A DNA stretch of 15,052 bases from SFTJ01 sp905210415 (GCA_902476295.1 CABSDC010000055.1:1-15052), one strand, 5' to 3'; positions 1 to 7,043 are shown, counted from the stretch's first letter. Notes: generated by a model not told the origin, from the letters alone. Program-made: numbers and translations.

Positions 1-891
1 GTCAATTATTAATTGCTTGATTTTATTAGTATGTATGAGTCCATTCTTAAATAAATTTGTATTCAAATCAACAACTATATTATCTCCCCATCCCATAATA
101 TCACTCAGAATTTGATGTACTGCTACTAAAACCGATTGATCACAAACTTGTTGGTGCCCTATTACATATGTATCTGTAAAAGCAACAATATCATTTTCCG
201 TCCAGTCATTTCTTGTTGCGTTTTTTTCGAGTATTAGACCAGCACTTTCTAAATTGAGTATCATATTATAATCCGTTTCTAACTTGAGTAATAAACCAGA
301 GATCACTGCACACGCTCTACTATTTCCACTAAACATAAAATAGTTATCGAGGGTCCAGGATGTAAAGGTCGGTGAAATGTCTGCTATACATTGGATGTCT
401 TCTTTTGAATTATACCAATACTCTTCAGAGGAACTAAAGAAACTTCCACGTACACCAATTACTGACGGATATGCTGCTGGAAAACTTTGGCGATGTCCAT
501 TAGAAACCGATGCAACAATAATTTTTCCCTTTTTTTGTAGCGCATCGCAAATGAGTTTAAGATTTACGCTTCCTACTTCCTCAAGTAATGATAAGCTAAG
601 ATTTATAATATGATATTTTAAATCCATGCAGTGCTCTAGTGCTGCTTCAAGCACAGGATAAACCGTTTCTAAATTCTGATCTAATATTTTGATGATATAG
701 AATTGAGTTTCTGGAAATATAGACTTAATAGTATATGCACATGCTGAACCGTGACCATTATCATCATCAAAACTATCATCACAGCATACATAGTTTTCCT
801 CTACATAGAAATGTTTCCCACCAACTAAACAATCGCAAAAATCTAATTTATTTATCCCACTATCTATAAGTACAACAACTTTTTTATCCAT
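1..891 (-). CDS. Subtilisin-like S8 serine peptidase of the RiPP cluster, 3' end outside the window
   Basis: The reading frame opens at ATG 891 and stays open for 297 codons to the left edge, so the C-terminus is missing. The subtilase triad is visible: Asp10 in VVVLIDSG, His47 in NGHGSACA, the oxyanion-hole Asn131 in SVSNGH, and Ser191 in SGNSRACA. The usual motif around the serine is GTSMA; here it is GNSRA, a variant. The protein begins directly at the catalytic domain, with no signal peptide and no inhibitory propeptide, which suggests an intracellular enzyme (inference). It is the last visible gene of the minus-strand operon, behind two precursor genes and an intrinsic terminator. There is no room for a separate promoter, so it probably depends on terminator read-through. 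Its likely role is cleaving the leader from the modified peptides, as S8 peptidases do in other RiPP systems. The family call is firm; the substrate is inferred. Confidence 0.9.
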   Translation of the reverse strand, partial: MDKKVVVLIDSGINKLDFCDCLVGGKHFYVEENYVCCDDSFDDDNGHGSACAYTIKSIFPETQFYIIKILDQNLETVYPVLEAALEHCMDLKYHIINLSLSLLEEVGSVNLKLICDALQKKGKIIVASVSNGHRQSFPAAYPSVIGVRGSFFSSSEEYWYNSKEDIQCIADISPTFTSWTLDNYFMFSGNSRACAVISGLLLKLETDYNMILNLESAGLILEKNATRNDWTENDIVAFTDTYVIGHQQVCDQSVLVAVHQILSDIMGWGDNIVVDLNTNLFKNGLIHTNKIKQLIID

Positions 892-909
892 ATACTTGCA
901 TTCCCATCA

Positions 910-950
910 TTTTTTAAAAAAGAAGGCGGCAGTCTTACACCGCCGCCTTC
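910..950 (-). terminator. Intrinsic terminator between precursor genes and S8 peptidase gene
   Basis: A perfect 9-bp stem (GAAGGCGGC at 922-930 with GCCGCCTTC at 942-950) and an 11-nt loop are followed, reading the minus strand, by a run of six T. It lies after the second precursor stop codon and 19-59 nt before the peptidase ATG. It should make precursor transcripts more abundant than peptidase transcripts. Confidence 0.85.
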
Positions 951-1027
951 CGTTTCTATATTAGCCGCCTCATTCGCATTTATTAATTATAGTATGACGA
1001 CAAGTACAAGAAATTACCACTCAGAGA

Positions 1028-1201
1028 TTACCACCAAGTCGTAGTTTTGGGAGTGTAGGCGGTATCATAGTAGACACAACCTTGTGTATTACCGTCGAGT
1101 TTTCCAACCCACACTTTTTTCTCCGTGCAATCATCAGCACAACCTTGACCACGAACTTTCAAGTTCAAGTTTGTGTTCTGAATTTTATTGATTTTCATCA
1201 T
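1028..1201 (-). CDS. Putative RiPP precursor peptide, copy 2 (57 aa)
   Basis: This small gene was read directly from the minus strand: ATG ATG at 1201/1198, stop TAA at 1030-1028, with AAAGGAG about 9 nt upstream. The peptide has a basic, Asn-rich N-terminus and then the segment LKVRGQGC. Cysteines are at 21, 25 and 42, Trp at 31, and the peptide ends TTTWW. Aligned with the upstream small gene, the shared pattern is LKVxGQxC, three residues, C-x-EK-x(1-2)-W-x-GK, later GC-x-Y, then YT, and a terminal WW. Short length, paralogy, cysteine pattern and position directly after two radical SAM/SPASM genes all point to a precursor; the conserved block from GQxC to WW is probably the modified core. 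Cys-to-alpha-carbon or Cys-to-beta/gamma-carbon thioethers (sactipeptide or ranthipeptide) are plausible, and so are Trp/Tyr carbon-carbon crosslinks. No family is recognised with certainty. Confidence 0.85.
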   Translation of the reverse strand: MMKINKIQNTNLNLKVRGQGCADDCTEKKVWVGKLDGNTQGCVYYDTAYTPKTTTWW

Positions 1202-1241
1202 AAAACACCACTCCTTTCAAAAATTGACTAAAAGGCAAGGT

Positions 1242-1406
1242 TTACCACCATGCTCCACGAGCAGTATACCCAATTGTATACCAGCAGCCAGCTTCCCAAC
1301 CATCAGCTTCTTTTTTGCCAGCCCAGATCTTTTCCTCGCAGTTGTTTGTACAAGCTTGTCCCTGAACCTTCAATGGAAGAGTAGTTTCAATCTTTTTAAC
1401 CTTCAT
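1242..1406 (-). CDS. Putative RiPP precursor peptide, copy 1 (54 aa)
   Basis: Read directly from the minus strand: ATG at 1406, stop TAA at 1244-1242, preceded by AAAGGATGG about 10 nt upstream. The N-terminal 15 residues are Lys-rich (MKVKKIETT...) and would serve as leader. A conserved block follows, with LKVQGQAC, Cys at 19, 23 and 41, and Trp at 28, 37, 42, 53 and 54. The C-terminus is GAWW. It is closely related to the next gene downstream (41 nt between the stop codon of this gene and the second gene's start) but differs at many positions between the conserved cysteines and aromatics, which is how duplicated natural-product precursors usually diverge. It lies 60 nt downstream of the second radical SAM gene in the same transcription unit. 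The Trp richness (five) is unusual for a three-cysteine peptide. Confidence 0.85.
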   Translation of the reverse strand: MKVKKIETTLPLKVQGQACTNNCEEKIWAGKKEADGWEAGCWYTIGYTARGAWW

Positions 1407-1466
1407 GTAATTCACCATCCTTTGTTTTTTTGTTTCATGGAATAACGAGGCGACTACTATAAACGA

Positions 1467-2492
1467 CTATAAATTTGCAATATTCCTTTGCAAATAATAC
1501 TCAGAAAGTTTAACTTTCAAGTTTTCAATACTACAAACAATCGCTGATGGAGTATGAAGACTACCACACATTACTTTATTGATCATTCTACAACGAGTGG
1601 TATTACAGTAATTGTATCTCGAGCATCCTATACATTCAGTAATTTCAATTTTATCCCAACCAAGTATCTCCGTTACTTTTTCTTTATTTACCCCCTCCTT
1701 AATTGTGCCAACTACAAATTCCGGTATACCAACAGTAACAACACAGGGATATATTACACCATCGGTATCTATGCTAAATGTCGATGTACCTCCGTTACAT
1801 GGAGAATTAGCCATTTTCGATAAAGCATCGTTAATAAGCCCTACATTGGTTATCTTGTCATAATCTTTGATATAATCAATAATTAACTTTCCCTGATCTA
1901 AAAGGATCTCCATGTCTTTTTCTGTCCAGTCATTACAGAAAGTATCAATAACAGGTACAATAGTTGTAAAACCTAAATCTAAAAGGTGCTTTACACTTTC
2001 ATAGAGTGTCGATGCTGTTTGGGGGTTAATAGTCATTCGTGCCTTTACATCACTACGTTTCTCCAATAATTTTTTTGCTTTTTCTACGACTACAGCATAG
2101 GAACCTTTTTTATTAGCAAAAACCCTATTAGCATCATGGGCAGATTGAATACCATCAATACTGACTGATATTTCTGAATAGTGTTGGCTTAAAAAATCAA
2201 TCATTAAATCAGTCAATAGAGTAGCATTTGTGGTAATTATGTATTGGACATTTTTGACTTTTTCATTCAGCCTTTTGATAAAGTATTGAATTTTATCAAA
2301 CTCAATCAAAGGTTCTCCACCATGAGTCACAATAGATACTGTTTTATCTGAACAACTTCTTTGCTTCTCTACGATAAAATTCACAATACCGTCTAACACA
2401 TCGTATGACGTTGAACGTACCATTTTATTACATTCATAGCAGTATGTACAATCCATATTACATTGATTGGTAAAAAATATGGTGTAATTCAA
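1467..2492 (-). CDS. Radical SAM/SPASM peptide-modifying enzyme without RRE (341 aa)
   Basis: The N-terminus contains the radical SAM cluster motif C11-x3-C15-x2-C18 (CNMDCTYC), followed by the SAM-contacting GGEP motif at 58-61. The C-terminal third holds a SPASM-type auxiliary-cluster region with cysteines at about 232, 250, 287, 290, 296, 301, 309 and 320, including the typical DGVIYPC segment. SPASM enzymes of this build commonly catalyse crosslinks on RiPP precursors using 5'-deoxyadenosyl radical chemistry. The start is TTG at 2492: an in-frame TGA directly precedes it, and AAGGTG lies 5 nt upstream. Only 12 nt separate it from the upstream radical SAM gene, so the pair is co-transcribed. 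Starting at residue 11 of the SAM motif, it has no leader-binding (RRE) domain, so it may use the partner's. It is shorter than many SPASM maturases, but both cluster regions look complete. Confidence 0.9.
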   Translation of the reverse strand: MNYTIFFTNQCNMDCTYCYECNKMVRSTSYDVLDGIVNFIVEKQRSCSDKTVSIVTHGGEPLIEFDKIQYFIKRLNEKVKNVQYIITTNATLLTDLMIDFLSQHYSEISVSIDGIQSAHDANRVFANKKGSYAVVVEKAKKLLEKRSDVKARMTINPQTASTLYESVKHLLDLGFTTIVPVIDTFCNDWTEKDMEILLDQGKLIIDYIKDYDKITNVGLINDALSKMANSPCNGGTSTFSIDTDGVIYPCVVTVGIPEFVVGTIKEGVNKEKVTEILGWDKIEITECIGCSRYNYCNTTRCRMINKVMCGSLHTPSAIVCSIENLKVKLSEYYLQRNIANL

Positions 2493-2504
2493 TCAATCAC
2501 CTTC

Positions 2505-3806
2505 TTATTTCCAAATATTTTTCAAAATCTCTTTCTTATAAGCACATCTTTCCTTGAATTCTTTTTCATCTATTTTATACATGGGATAAACACAAGACCA
2601 GCAAAAATAATTTATATTACAATTCTTGCAGGGTTCAAATTCACTTGGCTCAAACTTTTGCACGCAAGGACAAACGAAAAAGCCATCATTCGTATAGAAA
2701 AGTTTTCTCAAGTCATCAATTTCAGACATAGTACCAAGTCTAAATTCAGGTTCAACAAACAAATTACACGGGAAAATATCTCCATTGGCTTCTATAGTAA
2801 TCTGATTATACCCGGCAGTGCAGCAGCAAGTGCGACACTCTGAATTTGTCTTTTTATCTTCCTGTCGTAAGAACTCCGTAGTAACCACATTATCCAAAAT
2901 ATCTTTATTCTCTTTTGCTCGACCTTCGTAAGATAATGCTCTCAGCATAGGAGTTGTATTTAACGATTCATTCAGCTCCATAAACTGTTTAGTATATCTC
3001 ACATTGTTTGCACTTAAAACCATAGAAATACTAATCTTACTAAAGCCATGAGATTGAAGCAACTTTATGCTTGAAACAACCTTTTCAAATACCCCTTTGC
3101 CTCTTATAACAGCACATGACTCTTCATCTGCTCCATCAAGACTAATATCTATGCTATCAATTTGGCTAACGATTTCTTTAACGTTCTTAGGAGTGATCAA
3201 AGTGCCATTGGTCATGAGGGTGATTTTTCCATTATATATGCTCCGTAAATATCCCAATATTGTCAAAAAGTCTGATCTCAGCAAAGGCTCTCCGCCTGTT
3301 AGCGTAATGTTTTTGGGATTAGCAGCTACAATTTTATCGAGAAACGCACAAATTGTTTTTGTGTCAAAATGTTCTTTATCACTTTGACCAAATGCAGCAT
3401 TGACCATACAATGAATACACTTCAAATTACATCTATGTGTAATTGCAAAACTAATATTTTCAATAATTTTTTCATCATCATTATATAGACAGTTCATTGA
3501 GTCTAATAATTTAATGAGCTGCTTCATATATTCTCGATCCTCGTCATCAGCAAGACTTTCAGACAAGGCACTCCACGACAATCCTTCCTTATTACACAAT
3601 TCCAAAATATCGTAACACTGTTTTGGAACTTTAATCCACTGACCATTGAGCCGATTGAATATAATAGCTTGATCCTCATTAAACATAAACTTAGCCATGT
3701 TCGAAAATCGAATTCTCTTTGTATCCTCCACTTTAATTGCCCCCATATTAAAATTAATCTTTCGAATTGTACGAATTGCACATTCCATGTTGTTACATTT
3801 ACACAA
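2505..3806 (-). CDS. Radical SAM/SPASM RiPP maturase with N-terminal PqqD/RRE-like domain (433 aa)
   Basis: Residues about 35-115 resemble a PqqD-like winged-helix RRE (KFMFNEDQAIIFNRLNG, then a helical segment around CYDILELC), the element that binds precursor leaders. The radical SAM motif is C126-x3-C130-x2-C133 (CNLKCIHC), GGEP is at 171-174, and a Cys-rich SPASM region follows (C327-C329, C347 in GDIFPC, then C379, C381, C393, C396, C402, C405, C421). It is the first gene of the cargo operon, behind a good promoter. The start is uncertain: the longest frame begins at TTG 3806, with ATG codons at 3788, 3746 and 3698, and none has a convincing Shine-Dalgarno sequence. The two-gene radical SAM arrangement suggests either two different modifications or sequential action on the same twin precursors. 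Family assignment is firm; the reaction is not determined. Confidence 0.92.
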   Translation of the reverse strand: MCKCNNMECAIRTIRKINFNMGAIKVEDTKRIRFSNMAKFMFNEDQAIIFNRLNGQWIKVPKQCYDILELCNKEGLSWSALSESLADDEDREYMKQLIKLLDSMNCLYNDDEKIIENISFAITHRCNLKCIHCMVNAAFGQSDKEHFDTKTICAFLDKIVAANPKNITLTGGEPLLRSDFLTILGYLRSIYNGKITLMTNGTLITPKNVKEIVSQIDSIDISLDGADEESCAVIRGKGVFEKVVSSIKLLQSHGFSKISISMVLSANNVRYTKQFMELNESLNTTPMLRALSYEGRAKENKDILDNVVTTEFLRQEDKKTNSECRTCCCTAGYNQITIEANGDIFPCNLFVEPEFRLGTMSEIDDLRKLFYTNDGFFVCPCVQKFEPSEFEPCKNCNINYFCWSCVYPMYKIDEKEFKERCAYKKEILKNIWK

Positions 3807-3844
3807 CTAATAGGCGCAAGCAGACATTGGGATTTGTTGTTGTG

Positions 3845-3865
3845 TACTATATTTCTTATATAGTA
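3845..3865. promoter_or_regulatory. Inverted repeat overlapping the cargo promoter -10 and start site
   Basis: TACTATAT (3845-3852) and ATATAGTA (3858-3865) form a perfect 8-bp inverted repeat with a 5-bp centre, overlapping the -10 box and predicted start of the radical SAM operon. This is where a repressor would act. AT-rich symmetry can arise by chance, so the operator role is inferred. Confidence 0.4.
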
Positions 3866-3890
3866 TACCACTTTATTGTTAGGATTGCAA
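3862..3890 (-). promoter_or_regulatory. Promoter of the radical SAM/precursor operon
   Basis: On the minus strand, TTGCAA (3885-3890) is separated by exactly 17 bp from TATACT (3862-3867), and TGG just before the -10 box gives an extended -10. The predicted transcription start is near 3855, leaving a leader of about 50-65 nt to the first start codons. Confidence 0.75.
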
Positions 3891-4072
3891 CAATGTATTT
3901 GATTTCCACATTTAGAATTTGACACAGGAAAGTTATGCAATACCAACAAAACTGTACCTATCAAGTAACTTTACAGCCATCATCAAAGATGATGTTCGAA
4001 GGGGATTGGGGATGTTGCCCCAACAAGCAATTTTTGAAAATTGAGCCAAAGGCGAAATTGAAAAAATGGGTG

Positions 4073-4086
4073 AACCTGTACAGGTT
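4073..4086. promoter_or_regulatory. 14-bp perfect palindrome in the divergent intergenic region
   Basis: The intergenic region between the divergent operons (3807-4269, 463 bp) holds the two promoters, their nearby repeats and this palindrome, AACCTGTACAGGTT. It lies about 100 bp upstream of the plus-strand promoter and about 180 bp upstream of the minus-strand one. It could be a site for a dimeric regulator of either operon. I see no other gene I can support in this gap. Confidence 0.35.
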
Positions 4087-4182
4087 TACACTGCTTGCCA
4101 AAGAGTGTACACCTTGATAGGAATGTTGCACAAAAGTTATATTCGATTTTGTGTGTAAAAATACAAAATGACTATTTTGGTG

Positions 4183-4211
4183 GTGACAAACAAGAGAATT
4201 TGTGCTATACT
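4183..4211 (+). promoter_or_regulatory. Promoter of the lipoprotein/secreted-protein operon
   Basis: GTGACA (4183-4188), a 17-bp spacer and TATACT (4206-4211), with TGC before the -10 box giving an extended -10. It drives the three plus-strand genes that begin at 4270. Confidence 0.7.
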
Positions 4212-4233
4212 GATCATAATATATTGATCATAA
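4211..4233. promoter_or_regulatory. Repeated TGATCATAA at the transcription start of the lipoprotein operon
   Basis: Two copies of TGATCATAA (4211-4219 and 4225-4233) start 14 bp apart, directly after the -10 box. Because TGATCA is itself a palindrome, the pair also reads as an inverted repeat. The position fits a repressor site covering the transcription start; the regulator is unknown. Confidence 0.45.
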
Positions 4234-4269
4234 ACAGAGAGTGTTTATTTTGAGAGTGTGGTGATATAG

Positions 4270-6036
4270 TTGCGAAGTATGAGTATGAAACGTAAGGTAA
4301 CTATCGGGATGATAGCGTTACTTACTAATATGATATTGTACACCGGCTGTAGTAATTCTAACGTATCGTTATCAAATTCTTCACCGACTTTACCTGAAGT
4401 AAATGAAACATCCATTGCAGCGGCTATTGAACAAAGCGCCATGGAGGATGGTGGATATAGATTTGCAAATGCTGAATTTGAATCACAATTTAGTGTTTAT
4501 GCCACATATTATATAAGGATGGCAAAAGAATATGCTGGTTGGTCGCAGTCCCCAATATCTCCAGAAACCAAAAGTGAAATTGAAGAAAAGTTTTTAAATG
4601 CTTCTGACATGGATTTAACGGATATTTTTTGCGCTATTTCTTTACTGGGAAGTAATGAAAACTTGCCTGCAAAAACAAAAGAAAATATTTCATCTTACTT
4701 AGATTCACTCTATGATAAAGATTTAAAGTGTTATACACTGTTTTATAATGGCGAAGGTAATGAGTATATATTTAATATATATGCGAACTACCTAGTGGAC
4801 TTTATTTCCAGCTCATTGAATATAGAAATGAAGCCTATTGATGATTGGCTTGAAAAAGCAATTGAAGAGGTTTTTGTATCAGATGAGATAATTGCAGATA
4901 ACTCCAGTGCGTACTCTATGTTTTTTGAATTGGCAAAGAATCACAACATAGAAGTTCCGGAAACATCGATAACTGCTATCATCCAAATGTTTGAAAATAC
5001 TTTAGACAATATGGATGAACTGGACAATCAAAATATATATGTGCCTGTATTCTTAATGGATTATTTGGACTTTTCGAGATTTGCGGGCTATGATAGTTCA
5101 AAAAATCACGACAAAGTTATACGTGTTTTATGTGACGAAAATGGCGTAAAGAAAGATGCATTTGTTGAATATGATGCGTATGGTTTGTACGCAACTATAC
5201 GTGCTTTAAAACTTGCAAACTACAATTTTGAAAGTTGTGTTCATTTTAGAGAGGTGTTTAATGAGTTCGATTCTTTTCTGTTAAGTGAAGATTCGTATAT
5301 GTCTCCTGGATATGTGGAATCAAATTTTGTGGACACTTATTATGTGGATGCTTTAATTCATGATTTGGGTATAGATTCAAGTAATACTATTAGTCAATAT
5401 TGTATAGAAAATAAACCCGCAATTCTTGAGAGCGATGTATTAAATATATACTATTTTCTTGAATTGTTGCAAAGGAATGATTTGTTAGAGCTTGTGGACG
5501 CTGAGCGTGATGAGATTATACAGAAGCTATCTTCAAGCATTCAAGTCCTAGCTAGTGACCCATCATCCATAAATGCGAACTTACCTAAAATTAATGGTTG
5601 TATCAAAGGATTAAAAATTTTAAACGAGAATCCACAATTCTCTGAAGAATACTATGATGCTATAGTAAAAAATTTTTCTGTGAGTTCTGATCAACAACAA
5701 AAGGCATATGATTTAGCCGGATTGATTGAGTTCATTTGTTTAGTATCTCCAGATAACATAGACGATTCCAAAGAATATTGCCATCAATTAGAAACAACAT
5801 TAATTCAATTGTCATCTGAAGATGTAAGTAATAAAATAATGTTGCAAAAAATGGCATTAAATGTTTTTGAATTAAGCAACTATGTTGTCACATCAGAATT
5901 TAATCAAATAGTAGTAAACACTTTGAGTCAATCGCAAGATGAAAGCGGTCTATTTAAAGGAGGAGATTCCAATGATGATCTTGTAAGTTTTCGTAGTACC
6001 TATGATGCAGTTGTTTTGTGTGAAAGTATTAACTAA
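4270..6036 (+). CDS. Large putative lipoprotein with alpha/alpha-toroid-like repeats (588 aa)
   Basis: The N-terminus is basic (MKRKV from residue 6), then a hydrophobic stretch ends in LYTGC with Cys27. This resembles a lipoprotein signal, though Tyr rather than Leu sits at -3. The rest is acidic and mostly helical. Recurring segments of the form Gly/Tyr-rich turn followed by an aromatic helix are seen near 59-85 (DGGYRFA then YATYYIRMAK), 153-180, 298-318 (YDAYGLYATIRALKL), 343-366 (VDTYYVDALIHDLG) and 556-588 (ESGLFKGG then STYDAVVL). These recall the alpha/alpha-toroid hairpins of prenyltransferase/terpene-cyclase-like folds; I infer the fold from rhythm, and no catalytic motif is visible. 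The longest frame starts at TTG 4270 with GTGGTGAT upstream; ATG 4279 and 4285 are alternatives. It heads an operon with a secreted protein and a small membrane peptide, divergent from the RiPP operon. Function unknown; a surface partner of the peptide system is possible. Confidence 0.75.
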   Translation: MRSMSMKRKVTIGMIALLTNMILYTGCSNSNVSLSNSSPTLPEVNETSIAAAIEQSAMEDGGYRFANAEFESQFSVYATYYIRMAKEYAGWSQSPISPETKSEIEEKFLNASDMDLTDIFCAISLLGSNENLPAKTKENISSYLDSLYDKDLKCYTLFYNGEGNEYIFNIYANYLVDFISSSLNIEMKPIDDWLEKAIEEVFVSDEIIADNSSAYSMFFELAKNHNIEVPETSITAIIQMFENTLDNMDELDNQNIYVPVFLMDYLDFSRFAGYDSSKNHDKVIRVLCDENGVKKDAFVEYDAYGLYATIRALKLANYNFESCVHFREVFNEFDSFLLSEDSYMSPGYVESNFVDTYYVDALIHDLGIDSSNTISQYCIENKPAILESDVLNIYYFLELLQRNDLLELVDAERDEIIQKLSSSIQVLASDPSSINANLPKINGCIKGLKILNENPQFSEEYYDAIVKNFSVSSDQQQKAYDLAGLIEFICLVSPDNIDDSKEYCHQLETTLIQLSSEDVSNKIMLQKMALNVFELSNYVVTSEFNQIVVNTLSQSQDESGLFKGGDSNDDLVSFRSTYDAVVLCESIN

Positions 6037-6056
6037 AATGTAAGGAGGTAACGTGT

Positions 6057-6767
6057 ATGAAGAAAATGTTAAAAAGTGCATTGGCGTTAGCTATGGGAGC
6101 AGTTATGCTCATGCCGGTTACTGCTTTTGCAGCAGAAGATGAACCTACCCTCATTTCTACTCAGGAAGTGGCTTTGAGTCCTTCTGGTGCAAATACCAGA
6201 AGTGCTGAAACCAAGGAATTCACCTTGAGCACTTATGAAGATAACGGTAGGACGGTGTATTCTTTTGATGTGGAAGACGAAGAATATCGTCAGGCCGCTA
6301 TGGAATATATCAACGAACTTACTGGTGATCCGGGGCCTACTCCTCAGACAAGAGGTATTTTGCAGCCTGGAGAGTCTGAGTATCATAACGATACACAGTA
6401 TGATGGCGATGCGATGTCTTACGCATGGAAAAGAAATACTGCCGGTCAAACAGATAATAATTTTGAGGGCGGACAGTCATCGCTTTGGTCTGGAAGCGGA
6501 AATTGTGACTACATCGTATTGAATCAGGGCATTTCTGTAAGTGGAATTGCAGTTTCTATTTCTTGGCCGCCGTCTGTTTCTGGTAGTGGTAGCAGTGCTT
6601 CTTGGCAATCTCAGCCGGTATATGACAATGTTGCTGGAGCAAGTTTTAATGGACTCGTAGTTGGTGGCACAGCTTTTTCTTGTACGTTTAGCGAAAATGG
6701 CGATGTGTATGTAGGAAGCCGAATCTATCGTCCGACAACCACCATTAAGTTCAGTTATTTCTCCTAA
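6057..6767 (+). CDS. Secreted protein of unknown function with Sec signal peptide (236 aa)
   Basis: A textbook signal peptide (MKKMLKSALALAMGAVMLMP) with a likely signal peptidase I site after AFA at about residue 25. The mature protein is acidic near its N-terminus (residues 26-110). After about residue 115 it becomes Gly/Ser/Trp/Tyr-rich with alternating beta-type patterns (NCDYIVLNQG, VSISWPPSVSGSGS, DVYVGSRIYRP) and ends in IKFSYFS. That resembles a compact beta-rich exported domain preceded by a pro-like region. The ATG has an excellent TAAGGAGG site, 20 nt after the lipoprotein stop, so the two are one operon and this gene is probably strongly translated. I do not recognise a family. 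It could be a surface or effector protein, or a partner for the lipoprotein. Confidence 0.8.
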   Translation: MKKMLKSALALAMGAVMLMPVTAFAAEDEPTLISTQEVALSPSGANTRSAETKEFTLSTYEDNGRTVYSFDVEDEEYRQAAMEYINELTGDPGPTPQTRGILQPGESEYHNDTQYDGDAMSYAWKRNTAGQTDNNFEGGQSSLWSGSGNCDYIVLNQGISVSGIAVSISWPPSVSGSGSSASWQSQPVYDNVAGASFNGLVVGGTAFSCTFSENGDVYVGSRIYRPTTTIKFSYFS

Positions 6768-6783
6768 TCAGTGGAGGCACAAA

Positions 6784-6936
6784 ATGAAATACAGTAACTT
6801 AGGGATAGGATTACTACTCTTTGCAATACTATTAGAAATGTGTTCTAGTGGTCTATCGGCATTATCCTTATGCTTAGGAGTAGTGGGTTTGGTCATACTG
6901 GTTGTATCGTCACTAAAACCAAAAGATAAGTACTAA
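6784..6936 (+). CDS. Small two-helix membrane protein (50 aa)
   Basis: ATG at 6784 has GTGGAGG 6 nt upstream and begins 16 nt after the secreted-protein stop codon. The protein has two hydrophobic segments, about residues 6-20 (LGIGLLLFAILLEMC) and 25-42 (ALSLCLGVVGLVILVV), joined by a short Ser/Gly turn, and a charged tail (KPKDKY). With so short a loop it should form a helical hairpin with both ends on the same side of the membrane. Its place at the end of the exported-protein operon, next to a peptide biosynthesis cluster, would suit an immunity-type peptide or a membrane partner, but only location supports this. A terminator follows 15 nt downstream. Confidence 0.7.
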   Translation: MKYSNLGIGLLLFAILLEMCSSGLSALSLCLGVVGLVILVVSSLKPKDKY

Positions 6937-6951
6937 TTATTTGTACGATCA

Positions 6952-6989
6952 AAAGGGGTTATCGGCATTCGCTTGATAACCCCTTTCAT
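6952..6989. terminator. Bidirectional terminator between convergent operons
   Basis: A perfect 12-bp stem (AAAGGGGTTATC at 6952-6963 with GATAACCCCTTT at 6975-6986) and an 11-nt loop. The stem ends in AT pairs with T-rich sequence on either exit side. It serves the plus-strand exported-protein operon and probably the convergent ImmA/XRE operon. Confidence 0.85.
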
Positions 6990-7043
6990 TTGCTTTAAGA
7001 AACCTTATTTCAATATAGAATACAGCAAGTTCCAACTCTTTTG

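Noticed and set aside
1188..1863. Plus-strand frames opposite the precursor and radical SAM genes
   Set aside because: They are antisense shadows of the well-supported minus-strand genes and lack ribosome binding sites.
3935..4117. A 60-codon plus-strand frame with four cysteines in the divergent intergenic region, possibly a third precursor
   Set aside because: It has only a modest AGGAAAG site, lacks the LKVxGQxC and WW pattern of the precursors, has no convincing promoter, and overlaps the palindrome at 4073; chance is more likely.
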